Notes: generated from the sequence alone by a model not told the origin. Positions 20,301 to 29,492 are shown, counted from the first letter of the stretch. The stretch is 64,000 nucleotides of DNA from Microbacterium sp. MAH-37 (GCF_009758255.1 NZ_WSEN01000007.1:141312-205311), one strand, 5' to 3'. Numbers and translations: made by a program.

Positions 20301-23192
20301 TCACAGTGCGTCGAAGGAGATGATCATGAACTGGCGCATCGCCGTGAACGGCTGGGAGATGCCGGTGCCGAACAGCTCGGCCGCACGGTCGGCGCTGCGC
20401 AGGTCGGAGGTCAGTGAGACCGCTTCCTGACGCCCGTCACCGTCGAAATCGCCGAGCATGAGCTCCCGGCCGGACAGGTTGCCGGTCTGAGTGGACGCAG
20501 AGATGAAGGTGCTATCGGGATTCAGGAGATGTGAAACCCGATACGTGCTCACTCCGCCGACGGTGGCCGTGGCCAGGAGTCGCTCACCGTTCGGGCCGGC
20601 GACGAGCTCGGCGTCGTTCAGATCAGCGACGGTGTGCGTCTCGACGTCGCCGTCCGGGCGGAACGTGTACACCGCGCCCAGCGAGATCGCCATCAGGCCG
20701 TCGGAGCCGGCGATCCAACCGCCGAGCGTATGCAGACCACCGAGCGCCGCGGAGCGGATCACCTCCCCGGTGCGTCCGTCGCGGATCTCCATGAACATCC
20801 GGGGCGCGGTCGTCTGGGAATCCCGGCTGATCCAGGAGTACACGACGGCGTGCCCATCTGCGTACGGGATCTCGGGAGAGGCGAAGGTCGCGGCGCGCAT
20901 CGTCGCGCCGTGCACCAGGCCGTCGAGCGGGAGCTCGGGGTCGACGGTCGGCGTCTCCTGCCAGCGCACCTTGCCGGTCGTGGCGTCGAGCGCAACGGCA
21001 CGGACGTAAATGTCCTCCGGTGCTTTGTCGAACGACCCGCGGCTTGCGAACTCGGCATAGATCTGCCCGTCGCCGAAGGAGAGGTCACCCACGACGAGGT
21101 CCGCAGCGGGCCGGTACTCCCAGATGAGCTTGCCGTCGGCGCCGTAGACGCGTACCGCGTCGGTGGCCACGACGATCTCGGCCTTGCCATCGCCGTTCAC
21201 ATCGCTCAGGTCGACGGTGCGGACGAACTGGCCGCCACCGGCGATCGTGCGGAGCACCTTGCCGGACGTCGCATCCACCACTGCGGTGGCGGTGTCGGCC
21301 GCGACGACGACCTCGGCCTTGCCGTCGCCGTTCACATCGCCCTTGGCGACGTCGGTCACGCCGCCGGGGAGCGTCGCCGTCCACACGGGCACCCGCTTGC
21401 CGGCCATCAGGGCGTGGCCGTCATAGGCGGTGAGGGCCGCCGACTTGCCGCCGACGATCAGGTCGTCTGCGCCGTCGCCCGTGATGTCGAGCGCGACGCC
21501 CGTCGAGGAGTCGGCGCGGAGGGCGGACATGCCCATCTCCTTGCCGGAGCCCAGGTTGTAGAGGTGGATGTTCTCCTGTGTGTCGACGGTGCGGATCTGA
21601 AGGTCCTTGCCCGTGCCGACCACCTCGGACCAGACCGGCGATGCTGCCGTGCCGGTGTGCTCCCACTTCACCGCGCCGTTGTTGCCGGCGAGTACGGAGA
21701 TGCGCCCGGAGACGCTCGCAGCACGGTTGAGAGCAGTGTCGTAGCCCTGGTCGTCCCTGTAATTGGCGATCACGCGGCCACCGGCGACGACGACACCCCA
21801 GCCGAGGACCCCATCGCCACCGTTGCCTTCTGCACGCTTGAGGGTGCGGGACCAGCGCTGTGCACCGCTGTCACCGTCGAGCGCGCGTACGGTGGACGCG
21901 TTGAAATAAATCGAGCTGTCTACAGTGGACTCGCTGACGACGATCTCCGACTTTCCGCCGTCACCGAGGTCACCGACCGCCGTGCTGAGCGGGAACGCGT
22001 TGATACGGGTGTCGAGCACGGTGCGAGCGCCGTCGGCGACCGGATAGGCCGCTACCTGGTACTGCACGCCGTCGTTGACATCGGACTGCTCGACCGCGAC
22101 GATCCGCTGGCGCGACGCGTCGAAGCGCAGCTGTCGAGAGTAAAGCCCGTCGGTCGTGGTCTCCCACTTGACGGCGCCGCTCTTCGTGTCGATCACCAGG
22201 GTGTGCCCGGAGACCACCGTGTCCAGAGTCTCCTTGCGACGGTCCCACGACGCGGCGAGCAGGCCGTGGCCGACCGGCTCCAGGTCGGCCCAGCCTGAGC
22301 GCTGCGGAGCGTCGGGAGTGTAGGTCCAGGCCTCCGTGGCGTTGAGCTTCGCGCCGTCCTTGGTGAACCGCAGCGCGTGCAGCGACATGGTCGTGCCCTT
22401 GGGGGAGTTCATGTTGAACGACGGGGAGTCCGCGAGCACCAGGGTGCCCTCCACGAGGTCGAGCGCGTAGACGCCGGCGTACAGCCTGGTCCACAGGGTG
22501 TGGCCGTCGGCGCCGTCGAGGATCGTGACGAACGTGCCCGTGGAGGGGGTGCCGGCCATCGGACGGTAAGGGTACGAGCCGACCTCGGCGGAGAACACCA
22601 GGTCGTCGACGCCGTCGCCGTTCAGGTCGCCGGTGGCGAAGCCGCTCTCGCTGGTGGCGCCGAACGGGCTGACCGCGTTGTAGCCGATCACGATGCGAGC
22701 CGGGTACGGCTCGATCTGCCACGGTCGGGCGTTCTTGACGCCCCAGTCCGTGTAGAACGACATGTTGTCGCGACGCCAGACCTCAGCGCCGGCCGCGGTG
22801 CGGCGCTGCACGAGACCGAGTGCGTCGATCGTCAGGTAGTCGTCGCCGGCACCCGCGAGCGGTGCAGTCTGCACCATCCCGCCATCGCCCTCGACGGTGG
22901 CGTGCACCGTCTGCTTCCAGGTGGGCGGCTCGACGGCCTGCAGCTCGTTGCCGCCGTCCACGACATCCGTCTCATCTGCAGGCGCCTCGGCGGCGGGATC
23001 TGCCCGGCCGGCATCGCCGTACACGTCGGCAGTGGCGCGGGCGGCGAGCGCCTCGCCCTGCTCGGGCGTGAGGACGATCGGGTCCCCGTCGGTCGTCGCC
23101 GCAAGAGCCGGCGACGCGAGGCTGAACGCCATCGTCACGGCCGCGCATGTGGCGACGAATGCCGCGCCTCGGCGCTGTCTGGTGGTGAACAT
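20301..23192 (-). CDS. Secreted FG-GAP/VCBS and PQQ-like repeat protein
   Basis: This 963-residue exported protein begins with a signal peptide (MFTTRQRRGAAFVATCAAVTM, then AFSLASPALA). At least five Ca-binding FG-GAP motifs follow: GDLNGDGVDDL, DITGDGADDL, GDVNGDGKAEV, SDVNGDGKAEI and GDFDGDGRQEA. Interleaved PQQ-type blade motifs include SGAVKWETT, NGAVKWEHT, DGKLIWEYR and TGKVRWQE. Together these predict one or two beta-propellers. No catalytic residues, anchor or LPxTG signal is seen, so it is probably released or held by a partner. Its ATG overlaps the stop of the upstream subtilisin gene by one base (TGATG), so the two are made together. Binding of protein or polysaccharide is the likely role. 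Confidence 0.83.
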   Translation of the reverse strand: MFTTRQRRGAAFVATCAAVTMAFSLASPALAATTDGDPIVLTPEQGEALAARATADVYGDAGRADPAAEAPADETDVVDGGNELQAVEPPTWKQTVHATVEGDGGMVQTAPLAGAGDDYLTIDALGLVQRRTAAGAEVWRRDNMSFYTDWGVKNARPWQIEPYPARIVIGYNAVSPFGATSESGFATGDLNGDGVDDLVFSAEVGSYPYRPMAGTPSTGTFVTILDGADGHTLWTRLYAGVYALDLVEGTLVLADSPSFNMNSPKGTTMSLHALRFTKDGAKLNATEAWTYTPDAPQRSGWADLEPVGHGLLAASWDRRKETLDTVVSGHTLVIDTKSGAVKWETTTDGLYSRQLRFDASRQRIVAVEQSDVNDGVQYQVAAYPVADGARTVLDTRINAFPLSTAVGDLGDGGKSEIVVSESTVDSSIYFNASTVRALDGDSGAQRWSRTLKRAEGNGGDGVLGWGVVVAGGRVIANYRDDQGYDTALNRAASVSGRISVLAGNNGAVKWEHTGTAASPVWSEVVGTGKDLQIRTVDTQENIHLYNLGSGKEMGMSALRADSSTGVALDITGDGADDLIVGGKSAALTAYDGHALMAGKRVPVWTATLPGGVTDVAKGDVNGDGKAEVVVAADTATAVVDATSGKVLRTIAGGGQFVRTVDLSDVNGDGKAEIVVATDAVRVYGADGKLIWEYRPAADLVVGDLSFGDGQIYAEFASRGSFDKAPEDIYVRAVALDATTGKVRWQETPTVDPELPLDGLVHGATMRAATFASPEIPYADGHAVVYSWISRDSQTTAPRMFMEIRDGRTGEVIRSAALGGLHTLGGWIAGSDGLMAISLGAVYTFRPDGDVETHTVADLNDAELVAGPNGERLLATATVGGVSTYRVSHLLNPDSTFISASTQTGNLSGRELMLGDFDGDGRQEAVSLTSDLRSADRAAELFGTGISQPFTAMRQFMIISFDAL

Positions 23193-25750
23193 CAGTGTCC
23201 CTTTCGGATGAAGCTGATCGCCGAGCCGTCTGTCACGACGGCCTCGTTGAAGGAGTACTGCAGCGCGTCGGAGCCGTTCCCGCTCTCGATGCCGATGGTC
23301 GCCGAGGCGCCACGCTCGAGCGGCGAACCGGCGACGTCCTTGTACTGCAGGGTGACGGTGCCGGACGCCTCGTCGAAGACGGCCTCGAAGGAGAGGCGCA
23401 CCGAGGGGTCCGCCGCGACGGCGGCGTTGTTCCACACGATGGCGAACTGTCGCTTGCCGGCGGTGCCGACGGTCGCGGTCTGCACGCTCGCCTTCTTGTC
23501 GATGACGAGGTCGTCCCAGAACGCGGCGATGATGCCGTTCGGCGCGGCGGCTGTCGGCAGGGCGCTGTTGGCGTAGTCGCCGAGGCGCGGTGCGACGAAG
23601 TTGATCATGCCATTCGTGGTGACCGCGGCGGTCGTATAGCTCGTGCCGTAGTGGTCCACCGCGAAGGGCAGCTTCACGGTGGCGGCATCCTCATCGCCCG
23701 AGATCGCGACCTTCGTCGAACCCTTGATCCAGGAGTACTTCGCGGGGAGGCACGAGGTGCCGGCCGCATCCGTGCGGGCGGGCAGGTCGATGTCCTCGAC
23801 GACGTCGGCAGCGACCACGAGCGGCACGTTCGCGACGCCGTTGCAGAGCACGGGGGCGGTGGGCGTCGCAGTGATCGCAAAGGTCCCCTCGGCCACTGAG
23901 GGCAGAGTGTAACGGCCCTGCGCGTCGGTCTTGACGGCGGGCACCGGGATGCTGCCGAGCGAGATCGTGACACCGGACAGCGGGGCGCCGACGACGTCGC
24001 GGACGACGCCGGTCACGCTGTGGTGGGGCACCGCGGTGAGGGTGAAGTCGTGGTCGGCGTCGGTGCCTGCGGAGACGACGTATCCGTCCTCGACGAGGTT
24101 CGCGTAGCCGTAGCCGCTCAGCGCGAACCGGAAGGTGCCGGCGGGGAGGACGACACGATAGCCGCCGTCGGCGCCGGTGGTGACGATCCGGTCGAAGCCG
24201 GCGCCGGTCACGTGCACGGAGAGGTTCGCGATCGCGGCGCCGGTCACACCATCCGTGGCGGTGCCGGTGACGATCGCGCGGGTGTGCGGAGCCGCGTCCA
24301 CAGCGGCGAGGATGTCGAGCTTGCCGTCGCCCCACACGTTGTTGCGTCCGGCGGTGCCGCCGCAGTGCGTGTCGTCGACGTCCCGCGCCGACTGGTTGAG
24401 AAGCGCCTGCGTGGCGGGGATGTCGCCGATCAGTGACGGAGCCTCGGACCACAGCAGGGCGACAGCGCCGGCGAGATGGGGCGTGGCCATCGAGGTGCCG
24501 TTCATCGACTGGTAGCTGTTGCCGGGGATCGTAGAACGCACATTCACGCCGGGCGCGGTGATGTCGGGGCGCATCGAGCCGTCGACAGGGGAGGGGCCGA
24601 AGCCCGAGAACGACGCGATCTTGCCGTTCACGTCATAGGCGCCGACGCCGTAGACCTCGCCGCGTCCTCCGGGGGCAGCCGTCGTCGAGCAGGTCACACC
24701 GTCGCCGTCGTTGCCTGCTGCGAATGCCTCGAAGATGCCGGCCGAGTTCCACGCCTCGATGATGTCGGCGTAGAAGAACTGGTCGTCGCTGCCGCCCCAC
24801 GAGTTGTTGATGATGTCGGGGGAGAGATCAGGACGGGGGTTCTGCCCGTTGTGGTCGGTGGGGGCGAGCATCCACTGGCCGGCGTCGAGCAGGAACGGGT
24901 CGCTGCACGAGCGGCCCTCGCAGCCCTTGGCCGCGATCCAGGTCGCGCCCGGCGCGACGCCGATGCCGCCGGCGCCGACCATGGTGCCCATGGTGTGGGT
25001 GCCGTGGTTGTTGTTGTCGCAGGGGACGCCGCCAGTGCAGACGCCGGTCGGGTCGTACCAGTTGTAGTCGTGCGAGAAGGTGCCGTTGCCGAGGTTGCCG
25101 CGGTAGTTGGCGACCAGGGCCGGGTGGTCGTACTGCACACCACTGTCGATGTTCGCGATGACGATGCCATCGCCGTCCACGCCGTACTGCGACCAGACCT
25201 GGTCGGCCTTGATGTCGGAGATGCCCCACTCGACGGTGGTGTCCGCGGCGACAGCGGCCGCCGTGGTCGCGGACTCCGCTGTAGCCGAGACGATCGTGTC
25301 GTCGAGGGCGTAGGTGCGCTCGGGGACGATCTTCGCGACGTCCTTGCGGGCGGCGAGGTCTTCGATGAGCTCCACGTCCGCCGTGGTGGCGTGGATCGTG
25401 TTGGCGATCCAGTACGGCTGGTACTCGACGTGGTTCTTGTCGAGGAAGTTGCGCAGCGGGCGCTGGGTGTTCGCCGCGGTGGTGGTCAGCTCGGTGTACG
25501 CGAGCTCCGCCTTCTTCTCGTGACCCTTCGCCTTGCGGGCACCCGAGAGATCGGCCTTCTCGGTGAGCACGATGAAGAACGGAGTCTCCTCGCCCTGCTG
25601 CGCGGAGTCCAGCACGGACTGGTCGATCTTGTCGGCTCCCTTGTCTGCGGGGGCGGCGAGCGCAGGCGGTGCGGCGATGACGAACGCGGCGGCCGCTGCG
25701 GCGGCTGTCAGCGACGCCAGCCACGCGCGGGCGGTTCTGGACTGTTGCAT
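23192..25750 (-). CDS. Secreted subtilisin-like serine protease (S8) with accessory domains
   Basis: This 852-residue exported protease has a signal peptide ending around APPALAAPA. A propeptide of the inhibitor I9 type covers about residues 50-145 (FFIVLTEKADLSGARK). The peptidase domain carries the triad Asp202 (ANIDSGVQ), His249 (NNHGTHTMG) and Ser420 (NGTSMATPH), with an oxyanion Asn in INNSWGG. Two carboxypeptidase-regulatory-like beta domains follow (about 505-700), then a C-terminal jelly-roll-like domain (WIKGSTKVAISG to FIRKGH). AAGGA precedes the ATG at 25750; the longer in-frame extension would spoil the signal peptide. All catalytic residues are present, so it should be active. 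Confidence 0.92.
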   Translation of the reverse strand: MQQSRTARAWLASLTAAAAAAAFVIAAPPALAAPADKGADKIDQSVLDSAQQGEETPFFIVLTEKADLSGARKAKGHEKKAELAYTELTTTAANTQRPLRNFLDKNHVEYQPYWIANTIHATTADVELIEDLAARKDVAKIVPERTYALDDTIVSATAESATTAAAVAADTTVEWGISDIKADQVWSQYGVDGDGIVIANIDSGVQYDHPALVANYRGNLGNGTFSHDYNWYDPTGVCTGGVPCDNNNHGTHTMGTMVGAGGIGVAPGATWIAAKGCEGRSCSDPFLLDAGQWMLAPTDHNGQNPRPDLSPDIINNSWGGSDDQFFYADIIEAWNSAGIFEAFAAGNDGDGVTCSTTAAPGGRGEVYGVGAYDVNGKIASFSGFGPSPVDGSMRPDITAPGVNVRSTIPGNSYQSMNGTSMATPHLAGAVALLWSEAPSLIGDIPATQALLNQSARDVDDTHCGGTAGRNNVWGDGKLDILAAVDAAPHTRAIVTGTATDGVTGAAIANLSVHVTGAGFDRIVTTGADGGYRVVLPAGTFRFALSGYGYANLVEDGYVVSAGTDADHDFTLTAVPHHSVTGVVRDVVGAPLSGVTISLGSIPVPAVKTDAQGRYTLPSVAEGTFAITATPTAPVLCNGVANVPLVVAADVVEDIDLPARTDAAGTSCLPAKYSWIKGSTKVAISGDEDAATVKLPFAVDHYGTSYTTAAVTTNGMINFVAPRLGDYANSALPTAAAPNGIIAAFWDDLVIDKKASVQTATVGTAGKRQFAIVWNNAAVAADPSVRLSFEAVFDEASGTVTLQYKDVAGSPLERGASATIGIESGNGSDALQYSFNEAVVTDGSAISFIRKGH

Positions 25751-25817
25751 GTCGTGTCCTTCGATGGTTGACGGCAGGTCCCGCGGGCGACGACGCTGGC
25801 GGACGCAGGATGGCGTC

Positions 25818-25852
25818 ACGCTATCCGGGCCTTCTTACTGACGGATTACTGA
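25818..25852 (-). promoter_or_regulatory. Promoter region of the protease operon with an 11-bp direct repeat
   Basis: TTACTGA occurs at 25835-25841 and again at 25846-25852, exactly one helical turn apart. On the minus strand a -10-like TAGCGT lies at 25823-25818, which puts the repeats over the -35 region of the protease promoter. Such 11-bp spaced repeats are typical of OmpR/PhoP-type response regulators. No regulator is identified. Confidence 0.45.
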
Positions 25853-25870
25853 AACCGCCCAGGCATGAAT

Positions 25871-25902
25871 AAGGAGGGCATCCCGTGCGGGATGCCCTCC
25901 TT
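25871..25902 (-). terminator. Intrinsic terminator after the 303-residue membrane protein gene
   Basis: AAGGAGGGCATCCC (25871-25884) pairs perfectly with GGGATGCCCTCCTT (25889-25902) around GTGC. Read on the minus strand the stem is followed by ATTC, and on the plus strand by CTTC. It starts just past the stop of the gene ending at 25920 and upstream of the protease promoter, so it insulates the two. Confidence 0.85.
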
Positions 25903-25919
25903 CTTCTGAGGATGCGTCG

Positions 25920-26831
25920 TCAGTTCGCCGGAGCGGCGTCCTTCACGACGATCGGCGGTGTGACGCCTTCGCCCCAGACCGGCGCCGGCAGTACGACACC
26001 GGTCGCACCGTCGCGGATCTCACGGATCGCGCTGACGATCTCGGCGGAGTTCTCGGGCACGGGCAACCCGCACTTCTTCAGTTCCGACGCGAACTCGAGC
26101 GTGAGGCGGGTCTTGCCGGCCTCGATGGCTTCCGCCGTCGTGCCGGTGCGGATCTCGCTGCCGGTCTGCACATCGGGCACTTCATCGCACACGTGGTAGA
26201 CCTTGCCGCCGTCGACCCAGACGACCTGGTCCTTGCCGAGCAGCATGACCACGGTGGACTGGTCGGCGGTGTACTGCTCGACCGACGCCGGGGCGAAGTC
26301 GATGCCGATGTAGGTGGCGAGGAGGGCCAGCGCGACGCCGACGATGCCGGCGGTGGCCTTCTGCCCCTTGTCCATGTCCTTGTTCAGGAAGATCAGGATC
26401 ACCAGCGGCAGGAACGCGATGATCGCGATGATCGCTCCGAGCTGGTTCTGCACGAAGAACCGCGCCTTGTCGGACTTGCGTGCCGGGTCGAGGCGGTTCG
26501 CCTTCTTCCAGAGCACCGAACCCGTGATCGACAGCGCGGCGATGACCACCAGCAGCACGAGCAGCGAGATGAACGCCCACTGCGGGAAGATCGCGGTGAC
26601 GCCGCTCTCGCTCACCAGTCCGGTCTCGGGGTCGCGCGTGAAGGTGCCCTCCTCGCCGACGTACACGCGCTGGCGCAACAGCCAGAAGATGCCGACGGCC
26701 TCGCCGACGATCGCGACGACCCACAGCGCCACGGCGATCCAGCGGAAGGTGGTGGCCTTCTTCTTCGCCTCGGGCGTGGGCTTCCAGCCCGGTGCTTCCG
26801 TCTCGACTGCCTGCTCGTCGCTCTCAGCCAC
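25920..26831 (-). CDS. Membrane protein of unknown function, four TM segments
   Basis: I do not recognise this 303-residue protein. After a charged cytoplasmic N-terminus it has TM segments near residues 28-50, 85-108, 130-148 and 156-175. A C-terminal domain of about 120 residues follows; it includes VVMLLGKDQVVWVDGGKVYH and two cysteines (YHVCDEV, LKKCGLP) that could form a disulfide. The GTG at 26831 is chosen because GGAGGGGG lies five bases upstream. A -10-like TAGGCT at 26872-26867 would give a 5' leader of about 30 bases. It is divergent from the next membrane-protein pair. Confidence 0.75.
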   Translation of the reverse strand: MAESDEQAVETEAPGWKPTPEAKKKATTFRWIAVALWVVAIVGEAVGIFWLLRQRVYVGEEGTFTRDPETGLVSESGVTAIFPQWAFISLLVLLVVIAALSITGSVLWKKANRLDPARKSDKARFFVQNQLGAIIAIIAFLPLVILIFLNKDMDKGQKATAGIVGVALALLATYIGIDFAPASVEQYTADQSTVVMLLGKDQVVWVDGGKVYHVCDEVPDVQTGSEIRTGTTAEAIEAGKTRLTLEFASELKKCGLPVPENSAEIVSAIREIRDGATGVVLPAPVWGEGVTPPIVVKDAAPAN

Positions 26832-26894
26832 GATGGCCCCCTCCTGAGTGTTTGCTGAACGCCCTGAGCCTACTGGGCGCAGGATTCTGATCGC

Positions 26895-26900
26895 TACGCT
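26895..26900 (+). promoter_or_regulatory. -10 element for a leaderless small membrane protein gene
   Basis: TACGCT ends 7 bases before the ATG at 26907, placing the predicted start of transcription on the start codon. GGAGA lies too close to the ATG (two bases) to act as a normal ribosome-binding site. Confidence 0.5.
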
Positions 26901-26906
26901 GGAGAC

Positions 26907-27413
26907 ATGACATCCGACTCCGACGATGACGCCCTGAGCTGGGGTGGCGATTCCGACGTGGATCGCCCCACGCTGCCGAAGGGCTGGCACGCCGTCGGCC
27001 GGGGGAGCGAGGACGTCGAGTCCGCCCCGGCGGAGGAAACCGCCCCCGAGAAGGTCTCGTCCGCGGTATCCGCCGCCGACGAGGTCGCGGAAGAGGATGA
27101 CGACGAGGAGTACGAGGGGCTGTCCACCGGGATGCTGCTGGCCCTCGGCGCGGTCGGCGGCATCTACCTGCTCTACACGATCGGCTGGCTGATCGGCGGC
27201 ATGCGGATGCAGGCGGGCGCTCTGTTCCTGATCCCGAGCGTGATGTACACCGCCACCCTAGTGATCGCCGTCGCCGCGCCCGCGCTGTGGTTCGCGGCAT
27301 CGTGGATGCTGACGCGCGGTTCGCGCAGCTGGGTGCGACTGGTCGCACTGATCGCCGGCGTCGTGTTCCTCGTGCCATGGCCGTTCGTGATGACTGGGGG
27401 AGTCGCCGCATGA
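26907..27413 (+). CDS. Small membrane protein with acidic N-terminus
   Basis: This 168-residue protein has about 75 N-terminal residues that are acidic and disordered (SDSDDDALSWGGDSD, then EEDDDEEYEG). Three hydrophobic segments follow, at about 73-94, 103-125 and 138-160. Similar short proteins in related actinobacteria are sometimes labelled DNA polymerase III gamma/tau subunit, but nothing here supports that name. The start lies 7 bases after a TANNNT element. Its stop overlaps the next start (ATGA), so the two are coupled and may form a membrane complex. Function unknown. Confidence 0.75.
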   Translation: MTSDSDDDALSWGGDSDVDRPTLPKGWHAVGRGSEDVESAPAEETAPEKVSSAVSAADEVAEEDDDEEYEGLSTGMLLALGAVGGIYLLYTIGWLIGGMRMQAGALFLIPSVMYTATLVIAVAAPALWFAASWMLTRGSRSWVRLVALIAGVVFLVPWPFVMTGGVAA

Positions 27414-27751
27414 GCGTCGCAGAGAACACCGTCGACCCCGCGCCCTCACGTCTTCGTTCCGCGCTGACCGGGTTCATCACCGGGCTGGCCGGCCTCGCCT
27501 ACGCCTACCTGATCTGGAACGCCATCGCGTTCCTCATCGGTGTCGCTCCGTTCGGCCTGCAGGCGATGGACTGGGTGGCGCTGCTGTTCGCGGCCGTGCT
27601 TCCCGCGCTCGTCTTCACGGCCGCGATCGTGCTGGCGCGCAGACGGTCGCTCTGGCAGTTCGTCATCGTGCTGCTCGCCGGGCTCGGCCTGTCGGCGGTG
27701 TTCTGGCTGAACGTGCTGTCGTACATGATGCGCAGCATCGCGGTGGCCTGA
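27410..27751 (+). CDS. Small membrane protein, unknown function
   Basis: This 113-residue protein has three predicted transmembrane helices: about 18-44 (ALTGFITGLAGLAYAYLIWN), 52-75 (MDWVALLFAAVLPALVFTAA) and 83-106. It has no charged catalytic motif. The ATG at 27410 overlaps the stop of the preceding gene by ATGA, implying translational coupling. Many actinobacteria have such small hydrophobic proteins near serA; I cannot assign a function. Confidence 0.72.
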   Translation: MSVAENTVDPAPSRLRSALTGFITGLAGLAYAYLIWNAIAFLIGVAPFGLQAMDWVALLFAAVLPALVFTAAIVLARRRSLWQFVIVLLAGLGLSAVFWLNVLSYMMRSIAVA

Positions 27752-27794
27752 CCGGCCGGGCGTCACACGGACGGGAGCATCGGTCGCTCTCGGG

Positions 27795-27800
27795 TACAGT
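27795..27800 (+). promoter_or_regulatory. -10 element of serA
   Basis: TACAGT fits the actinobacterial TANNNT consensus. Transcription from about 27807 would give a serA leader of roughly 70 bases with GAAGGA at 27866-27871 as ribosome-binding site. The -35 is not clear. Confidence 0.4.
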
Positions 27801-27877
27801 GGTGCTCGATCGCGCCCCCGACGGTGTGCGGCGCATCGGCTCTCTCCCGCCTGCCGCGCTGCCCCGAAGGATCCACT

Positions 27878-29482
27878 GTGCCGAAGCCCGTCGTGCTCAT
27901 CGCCGAAGTCCTCTCTCCTGCCACGATCGAGGCCCTCGGCCCCGATTTCGACGTCCGCGACGTCGACGGCACCGACCGCGAGGCGCTGTTCGCCGCCCTC
28001 GCCGACGCCGATGCGGTGCTGGTCCGCTCGGCCACGAAGATCGACGCAGAAGCGCTCTCGCACGCACCGAAGCTCAAGGTCGTCGCCCGCGCCGGCGTCG
28101 GACTCGACAACGTCGACATCAAGGCCGCCACGGCCGCGGGCGTCATGGTCGTCAACGCGCCGACCTCGAACATCGTCTCGGCCGCCGAGCTGACCGTCGG
28201 CCACATCCTCAGCCTCGCGCGGCACATCCCCGCCGCGCACGCGTCGCTGGCCGCCGGCGCCTGGAAGCGCTCCAGCTTCACCGGCACCGAGCTGCTCGAG
28301 AAGACCGTCGGCATCGTCGGCCTCGGCCGCATCGGCGCCCTGATCGCCGCTCGCCTGAGCGGCTTCGACGTGCGCCTGATCGCGTACGACCCCTACGTCA
28401 CCAGTGCCCGCGCGCAGCAGCTCGGCGTGCAGCTCGTCTCGCTCGACGAGCTGCTGGCCGAGGCCGACTTCCTCACGATCCACATGCCGAAGACCCCGGA
28501 GACGACCGGGATGATCGGTGTCGAGCAGCTCAAGGCGATGAAGTCCTCGGCGTACGTCATCAACGTCGCCCGCGGTGGCCTGATCGATGAGGAGGCGCTG
28601 CTCGAGGCGCTGCAGACCGGCGAGATCGCCGGCGCAGGACTCGACGTCTTCACCTCCGAGCCGCCCGCCGAGGGCAGCACCGCGCGAGCTCTCACCGAGC
28701 TGCCGAACGTCGTCGTCACCCCGCACCTCGGCGCCAGCACCGAAGAGGCTCAGGAGAAGGCCGGCGTCTCGGTCGCACGCTCCGTCCGTCTCGCGCTCGG
28801 CGGAGATCTGGTGCCCGACGCGGTCAACGTCGCCGGCGGCGTCATCGACCCTTATGCGCGTCCCGGCATCGCGCTGGTCGAGAAGCTCGGGCAGGTGTTC
28901 TCCGGTCTCGCGCAGTCGCCGCTCACCAGCCTCGACGTCGAGGTGCACGGCGAGCTGAACGACTACGACGTCAGCGTGCTGAAGCTCGCCGCTCTCAAGG
29001 GAGTCTTCGCGAACATCGTCAGCGAGACCGTGTCGTACGTGAACGCACCGCTGCTCGCCGAGCAGCGCGGCGTGGCCGTGCGGCTGCTGAAGGACGACGT
29101 CAGCGAGGAGTACCGCAACGTAATCACGCTGCGCGGGGCGCTCTCGGACGGCTCGCAGCTGTCGGTGTCCGGCACGCTGACCGGCCCGAAGCAGATCGAG
29201 AAGCTGGTGGGCATCAACGACCACGCGCTCGAGCTGCCGCTCGGACAGCACCACGTCGTGATGCTCTACACCGACCGTCCGGGAATCGTGGCCGTCTACG
29301 GCCAGAAGTTCGGCGAGGCCGGCGTGAACATCGCGGGCATGCAGATCGCCCGTCGTGCCGCCGGCGACCAGGCCCTCAGCGTCCTGACGCTCGACTCGCC
29401 CGTCGGCGACGAGCTCATCGACGAGATCCGCGAGGCGATCGACGCCGATCTTTTCCGCCAGATCGAGGTCACCACGCTCTGA
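27878..29482 (+). CDS. serA: D-3-phosphoglycerate dehydrogenase
   Basis: This 534-residue NAD-dependent enzyme oxidises 3-phosphoglycerate to 3-phosphohydroxypyruvate, the first step of serine synthesis. The substrate and NAD domains contain VGLGRIGALIAARL. Catalytic residues sit in NVARGGLIDE (Arg), LDVFTSEPP (Glu) and VVTPHLGASTEE (His). It is the long form: an intervening domain of about 140 residues precedes a C-terminal ACT domain (VVMLYTDRPGIVAVYGQKF). In this form serine normally gives feedback inhibition. The GTG at 27878 has GAAGGA in front; the in-frame upstream extension is not conserved-looking. Transcribed alone, with its own terminator. Confidence 0.95.
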   Translation: MPKPVVLIAEVLSPATIEALGPDFDVRDVDGTDREALFAALADADAVLVRSATKIDAEALSHAPKLKVVARAGVGLDNVDIKAATAAGVMVVNAPTSNIVSAAELTVGHILSLARHIPAAHASLAAGAWKRSSFTGTELLEKTVGIVGLGRIGALIAARLSGFDVRLIAYDPYVTSARAQQLGVQLVSLDELLAEADFLTIHMPKTPETTGMIGVEQLKAMKSSAYVINVARGGLIDEEALLEALQTGEIAGAGLDVFTSEPPAEGSTARALTELPNVVVTPHLGASTEEAQEKAGVSVARSVRLALGGDLVPDAVNVAGGVIDPYARPGIALVEKLGQVFSGLAQSPLTSLDVEVHGELNDYDVSVLKLAALKGVFANIVSETVSYVNAPLLAEQRGVAVRLLKDDVSEEYRNVITLRGALSDGSQLSVSGTLTGPKQIEKLVGINDHALELPLGQHHVVMLYTDRPGIVAVYGQKFGEAGVNIAGMQIARRAAGDQALSVLTLDSPVGDELIDEIREAIDADLFRQIEVTTL

Positions 29483-29492
29483 CATCCCCGCA

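Noticed and set aside
21170..21330. Apparent tandem DNA repeat in the propeller gene
   Set aside because: It reflects two copies of the FG-GAP motif DVNGDGKAE in the protein, not an independent DNA repeat.
20301..23435. Longer version of the propeller protein starting upstream of its signal peptide
   Set aside because: The extension is out of frame with the protease gene it overlaps and would mask a good signal peptide; the TGATG overlap marks the start.
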